This document shows, piece by piece, positions 27,106 through 36,572 of a DNA stretch of 64,000 nucleotides. Location of the stretch: contig CAZURK010000019.1 of assembly GCA_964623055.1 (NCBI GenBank), forward strand, positions 1-64,000, read 5' to 3'. Below the pieces are notes generated by a model. The model ran no database searches, was not told the DNA's origin, and worked only from the letters and a program-made list of their open reading frames with translations. The position numbers and the translations under genes are program-made. How positions within the stretch are numbered: the stretch's first letter is position 1; each line of letters begins with the position of its first letter. The DNA comes from JADHUC01 sp964623055. GTDB lineage: Bacteria > Planctomycetota > Planctomycetia > Pirellulales > Pirellulaceae.

Positions 27106-28731
27106 CTACGGAAAACGTAGCCTCAGGATCCATTCTTCCCAGACTTTCTGGAATGCGTCCATGTGTGCGTCGTCCCTGATTTCGAGCACGGCCTTCAGTG
27201 TCTCGTACCCGCTGGGATCATTTCGCACGTTGCGGCGGAATTGATGGTAGTACTTGTTCAGCAAGCCGCGCTGTTGGAGGTAGTAGCAGAGGTAGCGAGC
27301 CTGGCTGTAGTTCGTGCCGGGATCCAACTCGTAGAACGCGAACGTCGAGGTATTCATTAGCCGTTTGAACGGAGGCGGCTTCGGCACTACATACGGCTCT
27401 TCCTCCAGTTCTTCCGTCGCTTCTTCGCCGGGCTCTTCTTCCTCTTTCTCTTCCGGCTTGATTGCCTTTTGCAGCCCTTCGAGTCGCCAGTTTGTGCGGC
27501 CCCAGATTCGTCCTCGGTGCTCTCTGCACTGTTCGTACAGCGAAGCCAGCCCTTCGTTGAACCAAGCGGGGCACTCCGGAAAGTTCGACGCGATGAACGG
27601 GTGGACGATCTCGTGCACCAGCGTCCCGCCGCCGGTCTCGATGTTCATGATTAAGGCCCGGTGTTTGTGCGAGTAGTAGCCGAATGGCGTGTGCGGCCTA
27701 TCGCCAAAGATCGCCTCCGTGTTCTTCATGTAGCTCTCTTTGTCTTTGAAAAGCCAGATGTCGAGGATCTCGTTGGGGTTTTTCGTGAAGTACTCCTTCT
27801 TAAGGTGATCGACCGCCCATTTCACCGTCCCTGCGGCGCGCCCTCGTACCGTGCGTGCAGGCTCGTCGCCAATCACGACAAACGGCTTCTGCAGGACGGT
27901 CGTGAATCCCTCGGGCAATTTCGGATTGAGGCGCATCACGTGTTGGGCGTAATCCGCATCATCGAATCTGACGGTCGAGTGGACGTCTCGGATGACGCCA
28001 GGACGAAGACGAAACCGAACTAAGGTCCATCGAGCTTCGTCGTACTTCAGCGGCCACAGTTCCAGCATTTGTTCGCGGGCCATTCGGCGGTACGCTCCGC
28101 CGGCAAATGCCGGTTCGTGATAAAGGGCCTCGTCGGTCTTGGCGTCGTATCCGAGGACCAGACGAAAATGCTCGGTGGTCTCGGGTTTGTCGTCGTAATG
28201 AGTGCAGACGATCGAGGGGATTCCGGCGGTCAAGTCCGCGTGCATTGCGCGAAAATGGCTCTCCAATTCAGCCTCGGCACGGTCGGCCGCAATGTGGAAC
28301 CAAACCGGGCCCACATTGAAACCGATCCTCGTCAGGGCCGTCTGCAGGTCACGCGTATAGCAGCCTCGCCCCAACAGCGGATCAAGGCCGGATTGGATGA
28401 ACACGTCGTCCTGGTTGATCCTCTTTCCCAATCGCGCCAGATACATGGCCGCGCACGCCTCGCCGCAAAAATCCGGTTTCTGCATCACGTGGGGCACGTC
28501 CGGGATGTTGACGCTGGCGTACTTGGGGCGAAGCTTCTTCGGTGACGGCTGGCTTGCCTTTTTCGAGGGAACGCCGGCCTGGGGTGGCGGCGGAGCGTTT
28601 GGTCTCGGCGCGTTGCCTGCCGGTTGCGATTCGGCAGCCATCGGTCGTGACGACAATATGGAGTGCAAGCCGTAAAAGAGAAGAGCGGCGGCGCAAAGAC
28701 CCGCACCTATCCGGGAAAATGTCAGCTTCAT
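27106..28731 (-). CDS. Exported fusion of C39-like cysteine protease and HExxH metalloprotease-like domains
   Basis: The ATG at 28731 gives a 541-residue protein with an N-terminal membrane or signal segment (GLCAAALLFYGLHSILSS) and a Pro-rich linker. Residues ~74-260 have a C39-type protease head, VPHVMQKPDFCGEACAAM, with Gln84 (oxyanion) and Cys89 (nucleophile), followed by HYDDKPETTEHFRLVLGYD and ALYHEPAFAGGAYRRM that could supply His and Asp. The C-terminal half carries GGTLVHEIVHPFIASNF (HEIVH 373-377) and CPAWFNEGLASLYEQ with a Glu third ligand, the gluzincin layout of DUF1570-type proteins. An acidic run (EEKEEEEPGEEATEELEEE) interrupts it. A frame reaching 29076 overlaps the divergent gene and was rejected. 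Substrate unknown. Confidence 0.87.
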   Translation of the reverse strand: MKLTFSRIGAGLCAAALLFYGLHSILSSRPMAAESQPAGNAPRPNAPPPPQAGVPSKKASQPSPKKLRPKYASVNIPDVPHVMQKPDFCGEACAAMYLARLGKRINQDDVFIQSGLDPLLGRGCYTRDLQTALTRIGFNVGPVWFHIAADRAEAELESHFRAMHADLTAGIPSIVCTHYDDKPETTEHFRLVLGYDAKTDEALYHEPAFAGGAYRRMAREQMLELWPLKYDEARWTLVRFRLRPGVIRDVHSTVRFDDADYAQHVMRLNPKLPEGFTTVLQKPFVVIGDEPARTVRGRAAGTVKWAVDHLKKEYFTKNPNEILDIWLFKDKESYMKNTEAIFGDRPHTPFGYYSHKHRALIMNIETGGGTLVHEIVHPFIASNFPECPAWFNEGLASLYEQCREHRGRIWGRTNWRLEGLQKAIKPEEKEEEEPGEEATEELEEEPYVVPKPPPFKRLMNTSTFAFYELDPGTNYSQARYLCYYLQQRGLLNKYYHQFRRNVRNDPSGYETLKAVLEIRDDAHMDAFQKVWEEWILRLRFP

Positions 28732-28898
28732 TGCGATCAGACCTCGTTTCGCGCGTACAGGAATACACGAATACGCCAGTGGAATCATAGCCAGCCGCGG
28801 ACAATGCCACCACCCGAATCGTGTAACCGGTTTGTATAAAGGGACATAACTTCGTGCCCGCTGCAACACAGCGTGAGGTATCGCGGACAAGGTTGCGG

Positions 28899-28904
28899 TA
28901 CAAT
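28899..28904 (+). promoter_or_regulatory. Possible -10 element (TACAAT)
   Basis: TACAAT lies 42 nt upstream of the ATG at 28946 in the gap between divergent genes. No convincing -35 was found at 16-18 nt. A similar GGTACAAT occurs before the small secreted protein at 59537. Confidence 0.25.
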
Positions 28905-28945
28905 ATGTCGACGACCTGCTACCACTTTCTCTTGGGAGCGCGACG

Positions 28946-31015
28946 ATGACACAGTGTAAAAACCTCGCCCGCTGCATCTTGACTGCGGTTTCGTTGATTC
29001 TGTTGCTGGCTGCGACTCCCACTTCAGACGCCGCAGAAGACCTTTCCATAAAGGAACTCATCCGAGAGGCCGGCAACGCGGATGACGACGGAACGCGGCT
29101 GAGAATTTTGAAACGACTTCAGGCGACACCCGATTTGGACGAGACGTTCCGTGCCGAAACCGAGCGGGTCGTGGCCCTGGTCGAACGCTGGATCAACGAT
29201 CCGCGGCTGTTCCAGTGGTTCCACCAGGAGATCCGCAAGACGGTCGACTACGATGCCGGCGTTGGCAAAGACTCGCCGTTGTATCCGATTACGTGCATCT
29301 ACCGTGGTCGAATGCTCGTATGGACAGCCAATGAATACGGCAACATCCTGGGGTACCATGACGAACGTCGCAGGTATTTCGATCGAGCTGTCGAACAGTT
29401 CCGGATCGCCGCCAAAGCGTTTCCCAAGAATCGGATCGTGCGGATGTATCTGGGCGAACCCATCCCGCCGGCCAAGCATTACCCACGCGTGCCGGGCGCG
29501 CCCGAGTGGGCTGTCTACCAGCGCGAAGGCTTGGAGCGGTTGACAGATCTCGTCCTCTGGTGGATCGAGCATCGTTTGCAGGAGGACGGGCAGTACGGCG
29601 GCGGTTGGGACGACGATTGTGAAATGTGGCGCCACTGGGTCCCCGTGATGATCGCCTTTGAACATCCGCGAATTAGCGAAGCACAAGCTTTCTTCTCTCG
29701 TGCACTGTTGAGTCAAGAGTACATGAAGGACGGCTACACGCGTCGGGTCTACGACGTCGAACACACAGCCGAGCCCTCAAGCGACACGATCACGCCCATG
29801 ATGCACCTTGCCCCGGACGATGCCGAATGGCGAAAGCGGGCGATGAGGATCGCGGAACTGATGGAAACCAAGTGGACCGGCCGAAACGAACGAGGTTTCC
29901 TGCAATTCAAAAGCACCTACTTCGGCGCTCAGCGAGTTGACGACAACCCACTCCGTGCGTGTGATACGCCTTATCATGTTCGGGCCATCGAGCCGGCTCT
30001 AATCCTGTGGCTGCGGACCGGCGACCAGCGGCTGGAACGCCTGTTCACAACCTGGATGGACACCTGGGTCGACGCTACCGCACGGGCCGAACGCGGCAAG
30101 CCGGCGGGCGTGATCCCTGCGGCGATCCGGTGGCCCAACGGTGAACCTGGCGGACCGGGCGACGATTGGTGGGACCCGCGTCATCATGGCGAGCCGCGAC
30201 TGTACGAATGGCCGAGCGCCGTGCGCAAGATGACCGATGCGTTGTTGCTGACCTACCACATGACGGGCGACGAGCGGTATCTCCAGCCGATTCGTTCCAT
30301 GGCCGCCACCCGACTCGAATGGCTGAACAGGCCGACGCGAAAGTCTCCTGGTCCGGGATCTCGTCTGTGGTGCGGTAGCAAGCTCGGTTTCCTCGCCAGC
30401 ACGTTGGCGAAATACAAGCTGCTGACCGGGAAGGCCGACTTTGACGTACTTCTCGCCCACGACCACCACTCGCTGACGGTGCACGAGGACGATCCTCAAC
30501 GTCCACGGTTGGCCCGCTCGCTTCGTCAAACCGCAGAAGCCCTGGCGATCAACTTTCAGGGGCGTACAAGCGAGGTCCGCTGGACCGACCGCGTCTTTGC
30601 TTTGGCCCGCCTGTTCGGTGACGACATGCTGTTTCCCGAAGCTGTGCCGGCCTGTAACCGGCGCCCCGATCTCACCTTGCTGTATGCGTCGGCTACGGGC
30701 GACCGCGGCGACTTCATGGTATTCCCCTTGAACGCCGTTCGCTGGCTGACCGAACCACGCGAAATCGCCGCGTTGGTCACTGAACGTGGCAGCGATCGCT
30801 TCTCGGCCGAGTTGTTTCATTTCGGGGAAGAACCGCGTTCGATGAGCGCCGAGCTTTACCTGTTGAAGTCGGGTCGTTACACATTCGCGCTCGTGGATGA
30901 CGCGGGGCAGGCGATCGTCTCTGCGACGCCATTTACGGTCGAAGGGCCGCGTACTCGAGTCAGCTTCGAACTGCCATCTCGAAAGCGTTGCGTACTGCGG
31001 GTCGTCGCCGATTGA
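28946..31015 (+). CDS. Secreted protein of unknown function, helical (alpha/alpha)-barrel-like
   Basis: The ATG at 28946 follows TTGGGAGCGCGACG. A signal peptide (CILTAVSLILLLAATPTSDA) leads a 689-residue protein. Aromatic, Asp/Arg-rich segments such as WWIEHRLQEDGQYGGGWDDD, CEMWRHWVPVMIAFEH, YEWPSAVRKMTDALLLTYHM and SRLWCGSKLGFLASTLAKYK recall alpha/alpha-toroid carbohydrate enzymes (unsaturated-uronyl hydrolase or heparinase-type barrels). The C-terminus (RSMSAELYLLKSGRYTFALV) is a beta-sandwich. I cannot name a family or catalytic residue. It is divergent from the protease fusion, sharing a 214-nt gap. Confidence 0.87.
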   Translation: MTQCKNLARCILTAVSLILLLAATPTSDAAEDLSIKELIREAGNADDDGTRLRILKRLQATPDLDETFRAETERVVALVERWINDPRLFQWFHQEIRKTVDYDAGVGKDSPLYPITCIYRGRMLVWTANEYGNILGYHDERRRYFDRAVEQFRIAAKAFPKNRIVRMYLGEPIPPAKHYPRVPGAPEWAVYQREGLERLTDLVLWWIEHRLQEDGQYGGGWDDDCEMWRHWVPVMIAFEHPRISEAQAFFSRALLSQEYMKDGYTRRVYDVEHTAEPSSDTITPMMHLAPDDAEWRKRAMRIAELMETKWTGRNERGFLQFKSTYFGAQRVDDNPLRACDTPYHVRAIEPALILWLRTGDQRLERLFTTWMDTWVDATARAERGKPAGVIPAAIRWPNGEPGGPGDDWWDPRHHGEPRLYEWPSAVRKMTDALLLTYHMTGDERYLQPIRSMAATRLEWLNRPTRKSPGPGSRLWCGSKLGFLASTLAKYKLLTGKADFDVLLAHDHHSLTVHEDDPQRPRLARSLRQTAEALAINFQGRTSEVRWTDRVFALARLFGDDMLFPEAVPACNRRPDLTLLYASATGDRGDFMVFPLNAVRWLTEPREIAALVTERGSDRFSAELFHFGEEPRSMSAELYLLKSGRYTFALVDDAGQAIVSATPFTVEGPRTRVSFELPSRKRCVLRVVAD

Positions 31016-31028
31016 ATACCGGCCGGCG

Positions 31029-32009
31029 TCAGTAAGAGTCGACCCACCGGAGCATGATGGTGTCGTTTGGGGCGTAATCGAAACCCGATGCGTATTCGAG
31101 CCGGCGATCGAACAGGTAGGCAATCTCGAATGCCGACACGTGGCCTTCGTCTGTGATACGTTCAAGGCCGACGCTCAAGCGAAGATCGCGGTAGGTTACC
31201 AGGTCGTCAACTAGCGTGTCGCGTTCGATGGCCCAAGTGCCGCCCCCCAACTCGCCGCTGATGGCCAGACGATTCTTGTCGGTCAACTGAAAGACCATGC
31301 GAGGACGCGGGAAGACCAACTCGAAACGCACTTGCGGATGTGGCATTACGATCAACCCGCCAACTGGGAGGATTTTGATGTCGCCTCGATCCAAGTAGTC
31401 GGCCCCGAAGACGAGTTCTGTCGCTGGACCCAAGCGCAGAAAACCCACGGCATGGCTGGGAAAACGAATCCCTTCGCGACTACTGCCTTCAAAATCGCTG
31501 GAAGCCATCACAGAAACCGCGACATCGTAGCCGAAGTCGCCGAGCAACTCGCGTTTCTGGGATCCAATGCTGAGGTCAAAGACGCGAGGCGGCAGGTCGA
31601 TCCTCTCAGGGCCTGCCAGCCAATGGAACTGCATGCCCACACCGATCCCCGAGTTGGCTCCTTGAGACTGATAATGGGGCGATCCCAGGGAGAACATCCC
31701 GAACTGATCGCCGTCTCCGATAATCCACTCGGTCGCACTGGAATGGTGGCGATATCCCTGGAACTCGTTCAACAACTTGGGGCACGGTGTCTCGACGGTC
31801 TTCGCGTCATCCGTAACAACTGAAAACGATTCGTCATACTCCGGAAGTGGGTCCCCGGGCGGCGGCAAAGGCTCCGGCTCCACCCTCGGCACAGCCTGTT
31901 GGAATTCGATGGGATCGTCGCCGACTCGCTCGTAGCCCGATTGCGCAAAAGAAGGCGTCGCGAAAAGGAGGAAAAGCAGCCCAACGAGCGGCAAACGAGA
32001 ATACTGCAT
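31029..32009 (-). CDS. Outer-membrane beta-barrel protein (DUF6268-like)
   Basis: A 326-residue exported protein: signal peptide (LPLVGLLFLLFATPSFAQ), a Pro/Glu-rich plug-like linker (AVPRVEPEPLPPPGDP), then alternating amphipathic strands, for example GMQFHWLAGPERIDLPPRVF, GYDVAVSVMASSDF, GPATELVFGADYLDRGDIKI and VRFELVFPRPRMVFQL. It ends in a strand finishing DTIMLRWVDSY, with the C-terminal aromatic expected of Gram-negative outer-membrane barrels. The pattern resembles planctomycete DUF6268 proteins (assignment from memory). It may be a porin; no partner gene is evident. It is divergent from the GH127 gene and convergent with the gene ending at 31015, only 13 nt away. Confidence 0.85.
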   Translation of the reverse strand: MQYSRLPLVGLLFLLFATPSFAQSGYERVGDDPIEFQQAVPRVEPEPLPPPGDPLPEYDESFSVVTDDAKTVETPCPKLLNEFQGYRHHSSATEWIIGDGDQFGMFSLGSPHYQSQGANSGIGVGMQFHWLAGPERIDLPPRVFDLSIGSQKRELLGDFGYDVAVSVMASSDFEGSSREGIRFPSHAVGFLRLGPATELVFGADYLDRGDIKILPVGGLIVMPHPQVRFELVFPRPRMVFQLTDKNRLAISGELGGGTWAIERDTLVDDLVTYRDLRLSVGLERITDEGHVSAFEIAYLFDRRLEYASGFDYAPNDTIMLRWVDSY

Positions 32010-32246
32010 AACAATACCTCACGTGGAGAAAGACCACCGAGCGGTAGCCAACCGTTCCCTACTGCATTGAGGCCGGACGCGTCAAGAGCGCATCACTCGA
32101 CTATGCCTCGCAAAATGCTAGCACCAAGACGGATCGTGGCGGAAAGGGTGGCATTGTCAGGTGGACTTCTCCAAAATGGTGAACGAGAAGGCGTGTTTAT
32201 CAACAGACCAGAGATCAATGGGACGGATCTATTCGGAGAGGAATCC

Positions 32247-34610
32247 ATGAGCCAAGTTGCATTTCGAAGACTCTCATTGTTCGTCATTGCAGTGTCGGCG
32301 ATCACAACGTCGATGGGTTGGACGCAAGAGTTCAAGGGGCGTGAGGCCGTCCAACCGCAGGTACGTCCTTTCGACCTGAAACAAGTGCGTCTGCTGGACG
32401 GGCCGTTCAGGCAGGCGATGGAGCGGGACCGCAAGTACCTGCACGCTCTCGATTCGGATCGGTTGCTGCATACGTGGCGGCTGAATGCCGGCCTTGCGTC
32501 CGACGCGGAACCGTTGGGTGGCTGGGAACGACCGAATTGCGAGGTGCGTGGCCATACGCTGGGGCATTACCTTTCGGCTTGTGCGCTGATGTATGCCAGC
32601 ACGAGTGACGAGAAACTCAAGGCCAAGGCCGATGGGATCGTGGCCGAGTTGGTCAAATGCCAGGATGCGCTCCCGAATGGCTATTTGAGCGCATTTCCCG
32701 AGTCGCACATTGAACGGGCTGAAAAGTGCCAGCGAGTTTGGGCGCCCTATTACTGTCTGCACAAGCTGATCGCCGGCCTGATGGACATGTACGTCCACTG
32801 CGGCAACGAAGAGGCGTTTGTCGCCGCCAAACGTATGGCCGCTTGGTGCAAGTCGCGATGTGACAAGCTGTCCGATGAAGACATGCACCGAATGCTTGAC
32901 CGTACGGAACAAGGCGGCATGAACGAAGCGCTGGCAAACCTCTATGGCCTGACCAGCGAGCGTCAATGGCTCGATCTATCGCGCCGGTTTGTGCAGAACC
33001 GCTACGTCGAGCCGCTGGCGCGGGGCGAGGACCGGTTGAAGGGCGAGCACGTCAATTCGTTCATCCCCAACATCATCGGCACCGCTCGGCAATTTGAGGT
33101 GAGCGGCGACGAACTGGACCGGCGTATCGCCGAATACTTCTGGACGCAGGTCACCTCGGCCCGGTGTTATTGCACGGGCGGGACGAGCAACCAGGAGCAC
33201 TGGCGCAGCGATCCGCACGAATTGGCCAATCAACTGAGCGACCACACACAGGAAACGTGCTGCACGTACAACATGCTGAAACTGACCCGGCATCTATTCT
33301 GCTGGAATCCAAAGCCGGAATACGGCGACTACTACGAACGGGCGCTGTACAACAGCATCCTCAGCACCCAAGATCCGACGACCGGCATGATGATGTACTT
33401 CGTCACGCTCGCTTCCGGACGATGGAAGTACTACAACTTGCCGAATGATTCCTTCTGGTGCTGCACGGCCACGGGGCTGGAGAACCACGCCAGGTACGGC
33501 GACAGCATCTATTTCCATGGCGAAGATGACCTGTATGTCAATCTGTTCATCCCGTCCGACTTGAATTGGACGGATAAGGGCGTGCGTGTCCGTCAAGAGA
33601 CGGACTTCCCTGAGAGCGAGACGACTGCACTTGCCGTCCAGACGGACAAGCCTGTCGACTTCACCATGCAAGTGCGTGTGCCGTACTGGGCAACGCAAGG
33701 CGCGACTGCCAAGCTGAACGGCGAACCTATTGAAGGGGTCGCCATACCATCGAGTTGGCTGTCTGTGACACGAACGTGGCAGGATGGCGACCGCCTTGAG
33801 ATCACTTTTCCGATGAGCTTGCACGCGGCGCCGATGCCGGACGACAAGTCGTTGACGGCTTTCATGTACGGCCCGCTCGTGTTGGCCGGCAAGCTTGGCG
33901 GCGAGGGGCTGACCGACGAGGTGACCTACACCTCTCAGAACTTCTTCCGCTTCCCGCGCGACAGGATCGCACGCACGCCGGAATTCGTCATCGATTCCGA
34001 CGACGTGAGTGACTGGATCGAGCCGGTCGAGAATCAGCCGCTCACTTTTCGGGCGACCAGCCAAGACGGGGACATCACGCTGGTGCCCTATCACAAGCTG
34101 TTCGGCGAGCGGTATGCGGTGTACTGGCGCGTGTATCGGGAAGGCAGCGAAGAATACCGACGCGCGTTGGCCGAGCAGGAGGCGCAGGCGAAACACCGGG
34201 CTCGACGAGTGGACGAAGTCGCCATCGGCGAGCGCGAGTCGGAGCGAAAGCATCGCATGCAGGGAGAACGTACTGGAAGCGGCTCGCATATGGGTCTCAA
34301 CTGGCGTCACGCGACCGACGGCGGCTGGTTCAGCTACGAGATGAAGGTACTGCCGGACAGGCCGATGATCCTTTGGTGCCAATTCTGGGGCGACGAAAGC
34401 GGCAAGCGAACGTTTGACGTTCTTGTCGACGACGAGAAGATCGCCACGCAGACTCTGCAGCACAATAAGCCGGGCGAGTTTTTCGAGGTCGAGTATCCCA
34501 TACCGACGGAGCTGACTCGCGGCAAGCAAACGATCACCGTTCGCTTCCAAGGCCAACCGGGCAACTTTGCCGGCGGCGTGTTCGGATGCGAAATCCTGAA
34601 AGGAGAATGA
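32247..34610 (+). CDS. Secreted GH127 beta-L-arabinofuranosidase-like glycosidase (DUF1680)
   Basis: The ATG at 32247 has GGAGAGGAATCC upstream and gives a signal peptide (LSLFVIAVSAITTSMGWTQE) and 787 residues. GH127 landmarks are present: WERPNCEVRGHTLGHYLSAC, VWAPYYCLHKLIAGLMDMY, RCYCTGGTSNQEHW, DHTQETCCTYNMLKLTRHLF and DSFWCCTATGLENHARYGDS. The Glu and Cys residues in QETCCTYN and FWCCT match the Glu/three-Cys zinc site, with one Cys as the proposed nucleophile. It would release beta-L-arabinofuranose or a related sugar. A C-terminal beta-sandwich with YPIPTELTRGKQTITVRF may bind carbohydrate. The start of the next gene, 3 nt beyond the stop, indicates an operon with a ThuA-like protein. 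A longer frame from 31899 lacks a signal and overlaps the divergent gene. Confidence 0.93.
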   Translation: MSQVAFRRLSLFVIAVSAITTSMGWTQEFKGREAVQPQVRPFDLKQVRLLDGPFRQAMERDRKYLHALDSDRLLHTWRLNAGLASDAEPLGGWERPNCEVRGHTLGHYLSACALMYASTSDEKLKAKADGIVAELVKCQDALPNGYLSAFPESHIERAEKCQRVWAPYYCLHKLIAGLMDMYVHCGNEEAFVAAKRMAAWCKSRCDKLSDEDMHRMLDRTEQGGMNEALANLYGLTSERQWLDLSRRFVQNRYVEPLARGEDRLKGEHVNSFIPNIIGTARQFEVSGDELDRRIAEYFWTQVTSARCYCTGGTSNQEHWRSDPHELANQLSDHTQETCCTYNMLKLTRHLFCWNPKPEYGDYYERALYNSILSTQDPTTGMMMYFVTLASGRWKYYNLPNDSFWCCTATGLENHARYGDSIYFHGEDDLYVNLFIPSDLNWTDKGVRVRQETDFPESETTALAVQTDKPVDFTMQVRVPYWATQGATAKLNGEPIEGVAIPSSWLSVTRTWQDGDRLEITFPMSLHAAPMPDDKSLTAFMYGPLVLAGKLGGEGLTDEVTYTSQNFFRFPRDRIARTPEFVIDSDDVSDWIEPVENQPLTFRATSQDGDITLVPYHKLFGERYAVYWRVYREGSEEYRRALAEQEAQAKHRARRVDEVAIGERESERKHRMQGERTGSGSHMGLNWRHATDGGWFSYEMKVLPDRPMILWCQFWGDESGKRTFDVLVDDEKIATQTLQHNKPGEFFEVEYPIPTELTRGKQTITVRFQGQPGNFAGGVFGCEILKGE

Positions 34611-34613
34611 GCG

Positions 34614-35513
34614 ATGAAAACGATTCACCGGAATTGGACGGGCATCTCCGTGTTGTGTTTGGCAGTGTGTTCATTGTCGGCAGCGGCATTTGCGGACTCG
34701 GCCGACAAACCGCACGCTGTGTTCGTCGTGGGTACGCTGCATTACTCGCCTCAGAATTCGATGCCCGTTCTTGCCAAGAAGATGGAGCGGTTCGGCTTTC
34801 GCACGACGGTCATATTGCCGGAGGGCGACCCGGAACAGAACAAGAACAACGTGGGGCTGCCGGGCCTGGAAGTGCTGAAGGATGCCGACGTGGCCGTCTT
34901 CTTCATGCGGTTCCTCGCGTTACCGGACGATCAGTTCAAGTGCATCATGGACTACGTCGAATCAGGCAAACCGGTTGTCGGACTCCGCACCAGCACGCAC
35001 GCGTTCCTGTATCCGGAAGAACATCCACACTTCAAATGGAACAACGACTTTGGGCGCTACGTCCTTGGCACTCGCTACGTGGCCCACTTGCAGGACCAGA
35101 CGGATTGCCGCATTGTCGAGCGTCACAGAGACCATCCGATGCTGAACGGCGTGCCGAATGAGCCATTCTGTTCGACAGGTTCATTGTATTTGACGAGCCT
35201 TCAACCGGGTTGCGTTCCGCTGGTGCTTGGCAGCGGACAGGGTAGAGCCGATCGACTCATTGAAAGTCGTTTCGGTACGTATTACCTCAGCCAAACGGGG
35301 ACCGACATCGTGGCGTGGGCTTGGCAGAACCAATGGGGCGGACGCGTGTTCTGCTCGTCCTTCGGCCATGTTGGCGATTTCGGTGTCGAGCCAATCATGA
35401 GAATCCTGGTCAACGGCATTTGTTGGGCATCGGGAAGCCCGCTCCCACCGCCCGACTCCAAGGTTGATACGTTTCAGGTCGAGGATGCGGAAAGGAAAGC
35501 CAAGTCGCATTGA
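34614..35513 (+). CDS. Secreted ThuA-like domain protein
   Basis: A 299-residue protein with a signal peptide (WTGISVLCLAVCSLSAAAFA). The class I amidotransferase-like fold of ThuA (trehalose utilisation) proteins is suggested by KPHAVFVVGTLHYSP, VLKDADVAVFFMRFLALPDD, SGKPVVGLRTSTHAF and GGRVFCSSFGHVGDFG, the last being the typical ThuA C-terminal GR-FGHVGD-like block. No catalytic Cys equivalent is obvious. It is co-transcribed with the GH127 gene (3-nt gap, GGAGAA as ribosome-binding site), which suggests a role in sugar processing. Exported ThuA-like proteins are common in planctomycetes and of unclear activity. Confidence 0.9.
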   Translation: MKTIHRNWTGISVLCLAVCSLSAAAFADSADKPHAVFVVGTLHYSPQNSMPVLAKKMERFGFRTTVILPEGDPEQNKNNVGLPGLEVLKDADVAVFFMRFLALPDDQFKCIMDYVESGKPVVGLRTSTHAFLYPEEHPHFKWNNDFGRYVLGTRYVAHLQDQTDCRIVERHRDHPMLNGVPNEPFCSTGSLYLTSLQPGCVPLVLGSGQGRADRLIESRFGTYYLSQTGTDIVAWAWQNQWGGRVFCSSFGHVGDFGVEPIMRILVNGICWASGSPLPPPDSKVDTFQVEDAERKAKSH

Positions 35514-35577
35514 ACGCTCGGCGGACGAACAGCGGCGGGGAGAGGAGTGTCTCGGGAGGGTCCGAGAGTAAGATTAG

Positions 35578-35598
35578 GATTAAGAGTGAGATTAGGAT
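35578..35598. repeat. Dispersed repeat GATTAAGAGT-NN-GATTAGGAT, copy 1
   Basis: Purine-rich repeat with a near-identical inverted counterpart at 61571-61600 (reverse complement GATTAAGAGTACGATTAGGA). The wider stretch 35566-35598 repeats AGATTAGGAT twice. Confidence 0.6.
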
Positions 35599-35644
35599 CG
35601 AAAGCAGCGGTTATCGCATGCGTGGACAGTTTCGAAAGAAGAAA

Positions 35645-35664
35645 CCCTCGGCGATGGCCGAGGG
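35645..35664 (-). terminator. Intrinsic terminator of the His-rich gene
   Basis: Perfect 8-bp stem CCCTCGGC/GCCGAGGG with a 4-nt loop; on the minus strand it is followed by TTTCTTCTTTC. It lies 41 nt downstream of the minus-strand stop at 35706. Confidence 0.75.
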
Positions 35665-35705
35665 CTTCTTCGAGGGACGGTGCACTTCGGCACCTGCACG
35701 AGCGT

Positions 35706-36287
35706 TCAACGATTGATCGCACCGGCGATGATCGACATGATGCCGCCAGCCATGTCTGCTCCGCGATGAGGATTGTGTGGGTCGGAACCGCGAACGATCA
35801 ATCCTACGCCGTGTCCGATCGCTCCCGCTCCGTGGTGAGGACCGTGGTGGCCATGATGTGGTCCGTGGTGCGGACCGTGGTGTGGACCATGGTGGCCGTG
35901 GTGTGGACCGTGGTGACCGGGCTGTGGTCCGGGGTGGCCGCCGTGATGGGGTCCGCCATGGGCCGTGAGTTGTTCCCAATGCGTGTGCAGTTCCCAGCGC
36001 GCGTATCGGCAGGTGGGGACGTGCCGCACGAAGCGAACGTGTCCCTGAGAACCGGCCTGAATCGCCATCAGTTCCGTCGGACCTTGCCAGTCGGTGACGG
36101 GGATCCTGAGCTTTTGGCCTTGGTAGATGGTTCCTATTCGTTGGCCTTCGACGAACAGGTGGTAGGGTCTTGACGACTGGTTACGGACGGACAGGATTCC
36201 GCGAATACCGGCCTGTGTGGTGCCGGCCGCACCACATACCAAGACGATGGCTCCCAAAACCGCCGCAAGTGTTCTGTTGATGGTCAT
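35706..36287 (-). CDS. Small secreted His/Gly/Pro-repeat protein, likely metal-binding
   Basis: The ATG at 36287 has AGAGGAACG upstream and starts a signal peptide (TLAAVLGAIVLVCGAAGTTQ). The 193-residue product has an N-terminal beta domain (RPYHLFVEGQRIGTIYQGQK) and, from about residue 110, a tract of HHGPHHG-type repeats with roughly two dozen His residues, ending with a short hydrophobic tail (AGGIMSIIAGAINR). Such tracts bind zinc, nickel or copper in other proteins; that is inference here. It is a single gene with its own terminator. A longer frame to 36371 lacks the ribosome-binding site. Confidence 0.82.
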   Translation of the reverse strand: MTINRTLAAVLGAIVLVCGAAGTTQAGIRGILSVRNQSSRPYHLFVEGQRIGTIYQGQKLRIPVTDWQGPTELMAIQAGSQGHVRFVRHVPTCRYARWELHTHWEQLTAHGGPHHGGHPGPQPGHHGPHHGHHGPHHGPHHGPHHGHHGPHHGAGAIGHGVGLIVRGSDPHNPHRGADMAGGIMSIIAGAINR

Positions 36288-36572
36288 GGTTTCGTTCCTC
36301 TGAAAAGTGGGTCTTGACTTCAGCGGACGTGGCGACTGTCCATGCCCTCTAACAGGTTCATGGCGAACCACGGCAGTTTGCGACAGGAAAAACTGAAGAA
36401 TGAGGGCGAAGGCGGGCAGTCAGTCGGCTCAGGCCGCGTCATCGGCGTTCGCGGAATGCGTCCGAAAGCGCGAAACCGTGGATTTCGTGGGCTGACATTG
36501 ACAGATTGGATTGATTGATCTAAAACGCCACGTCTACTCGACCTAGCTTCCCCGACATCATAACGAGTCATC

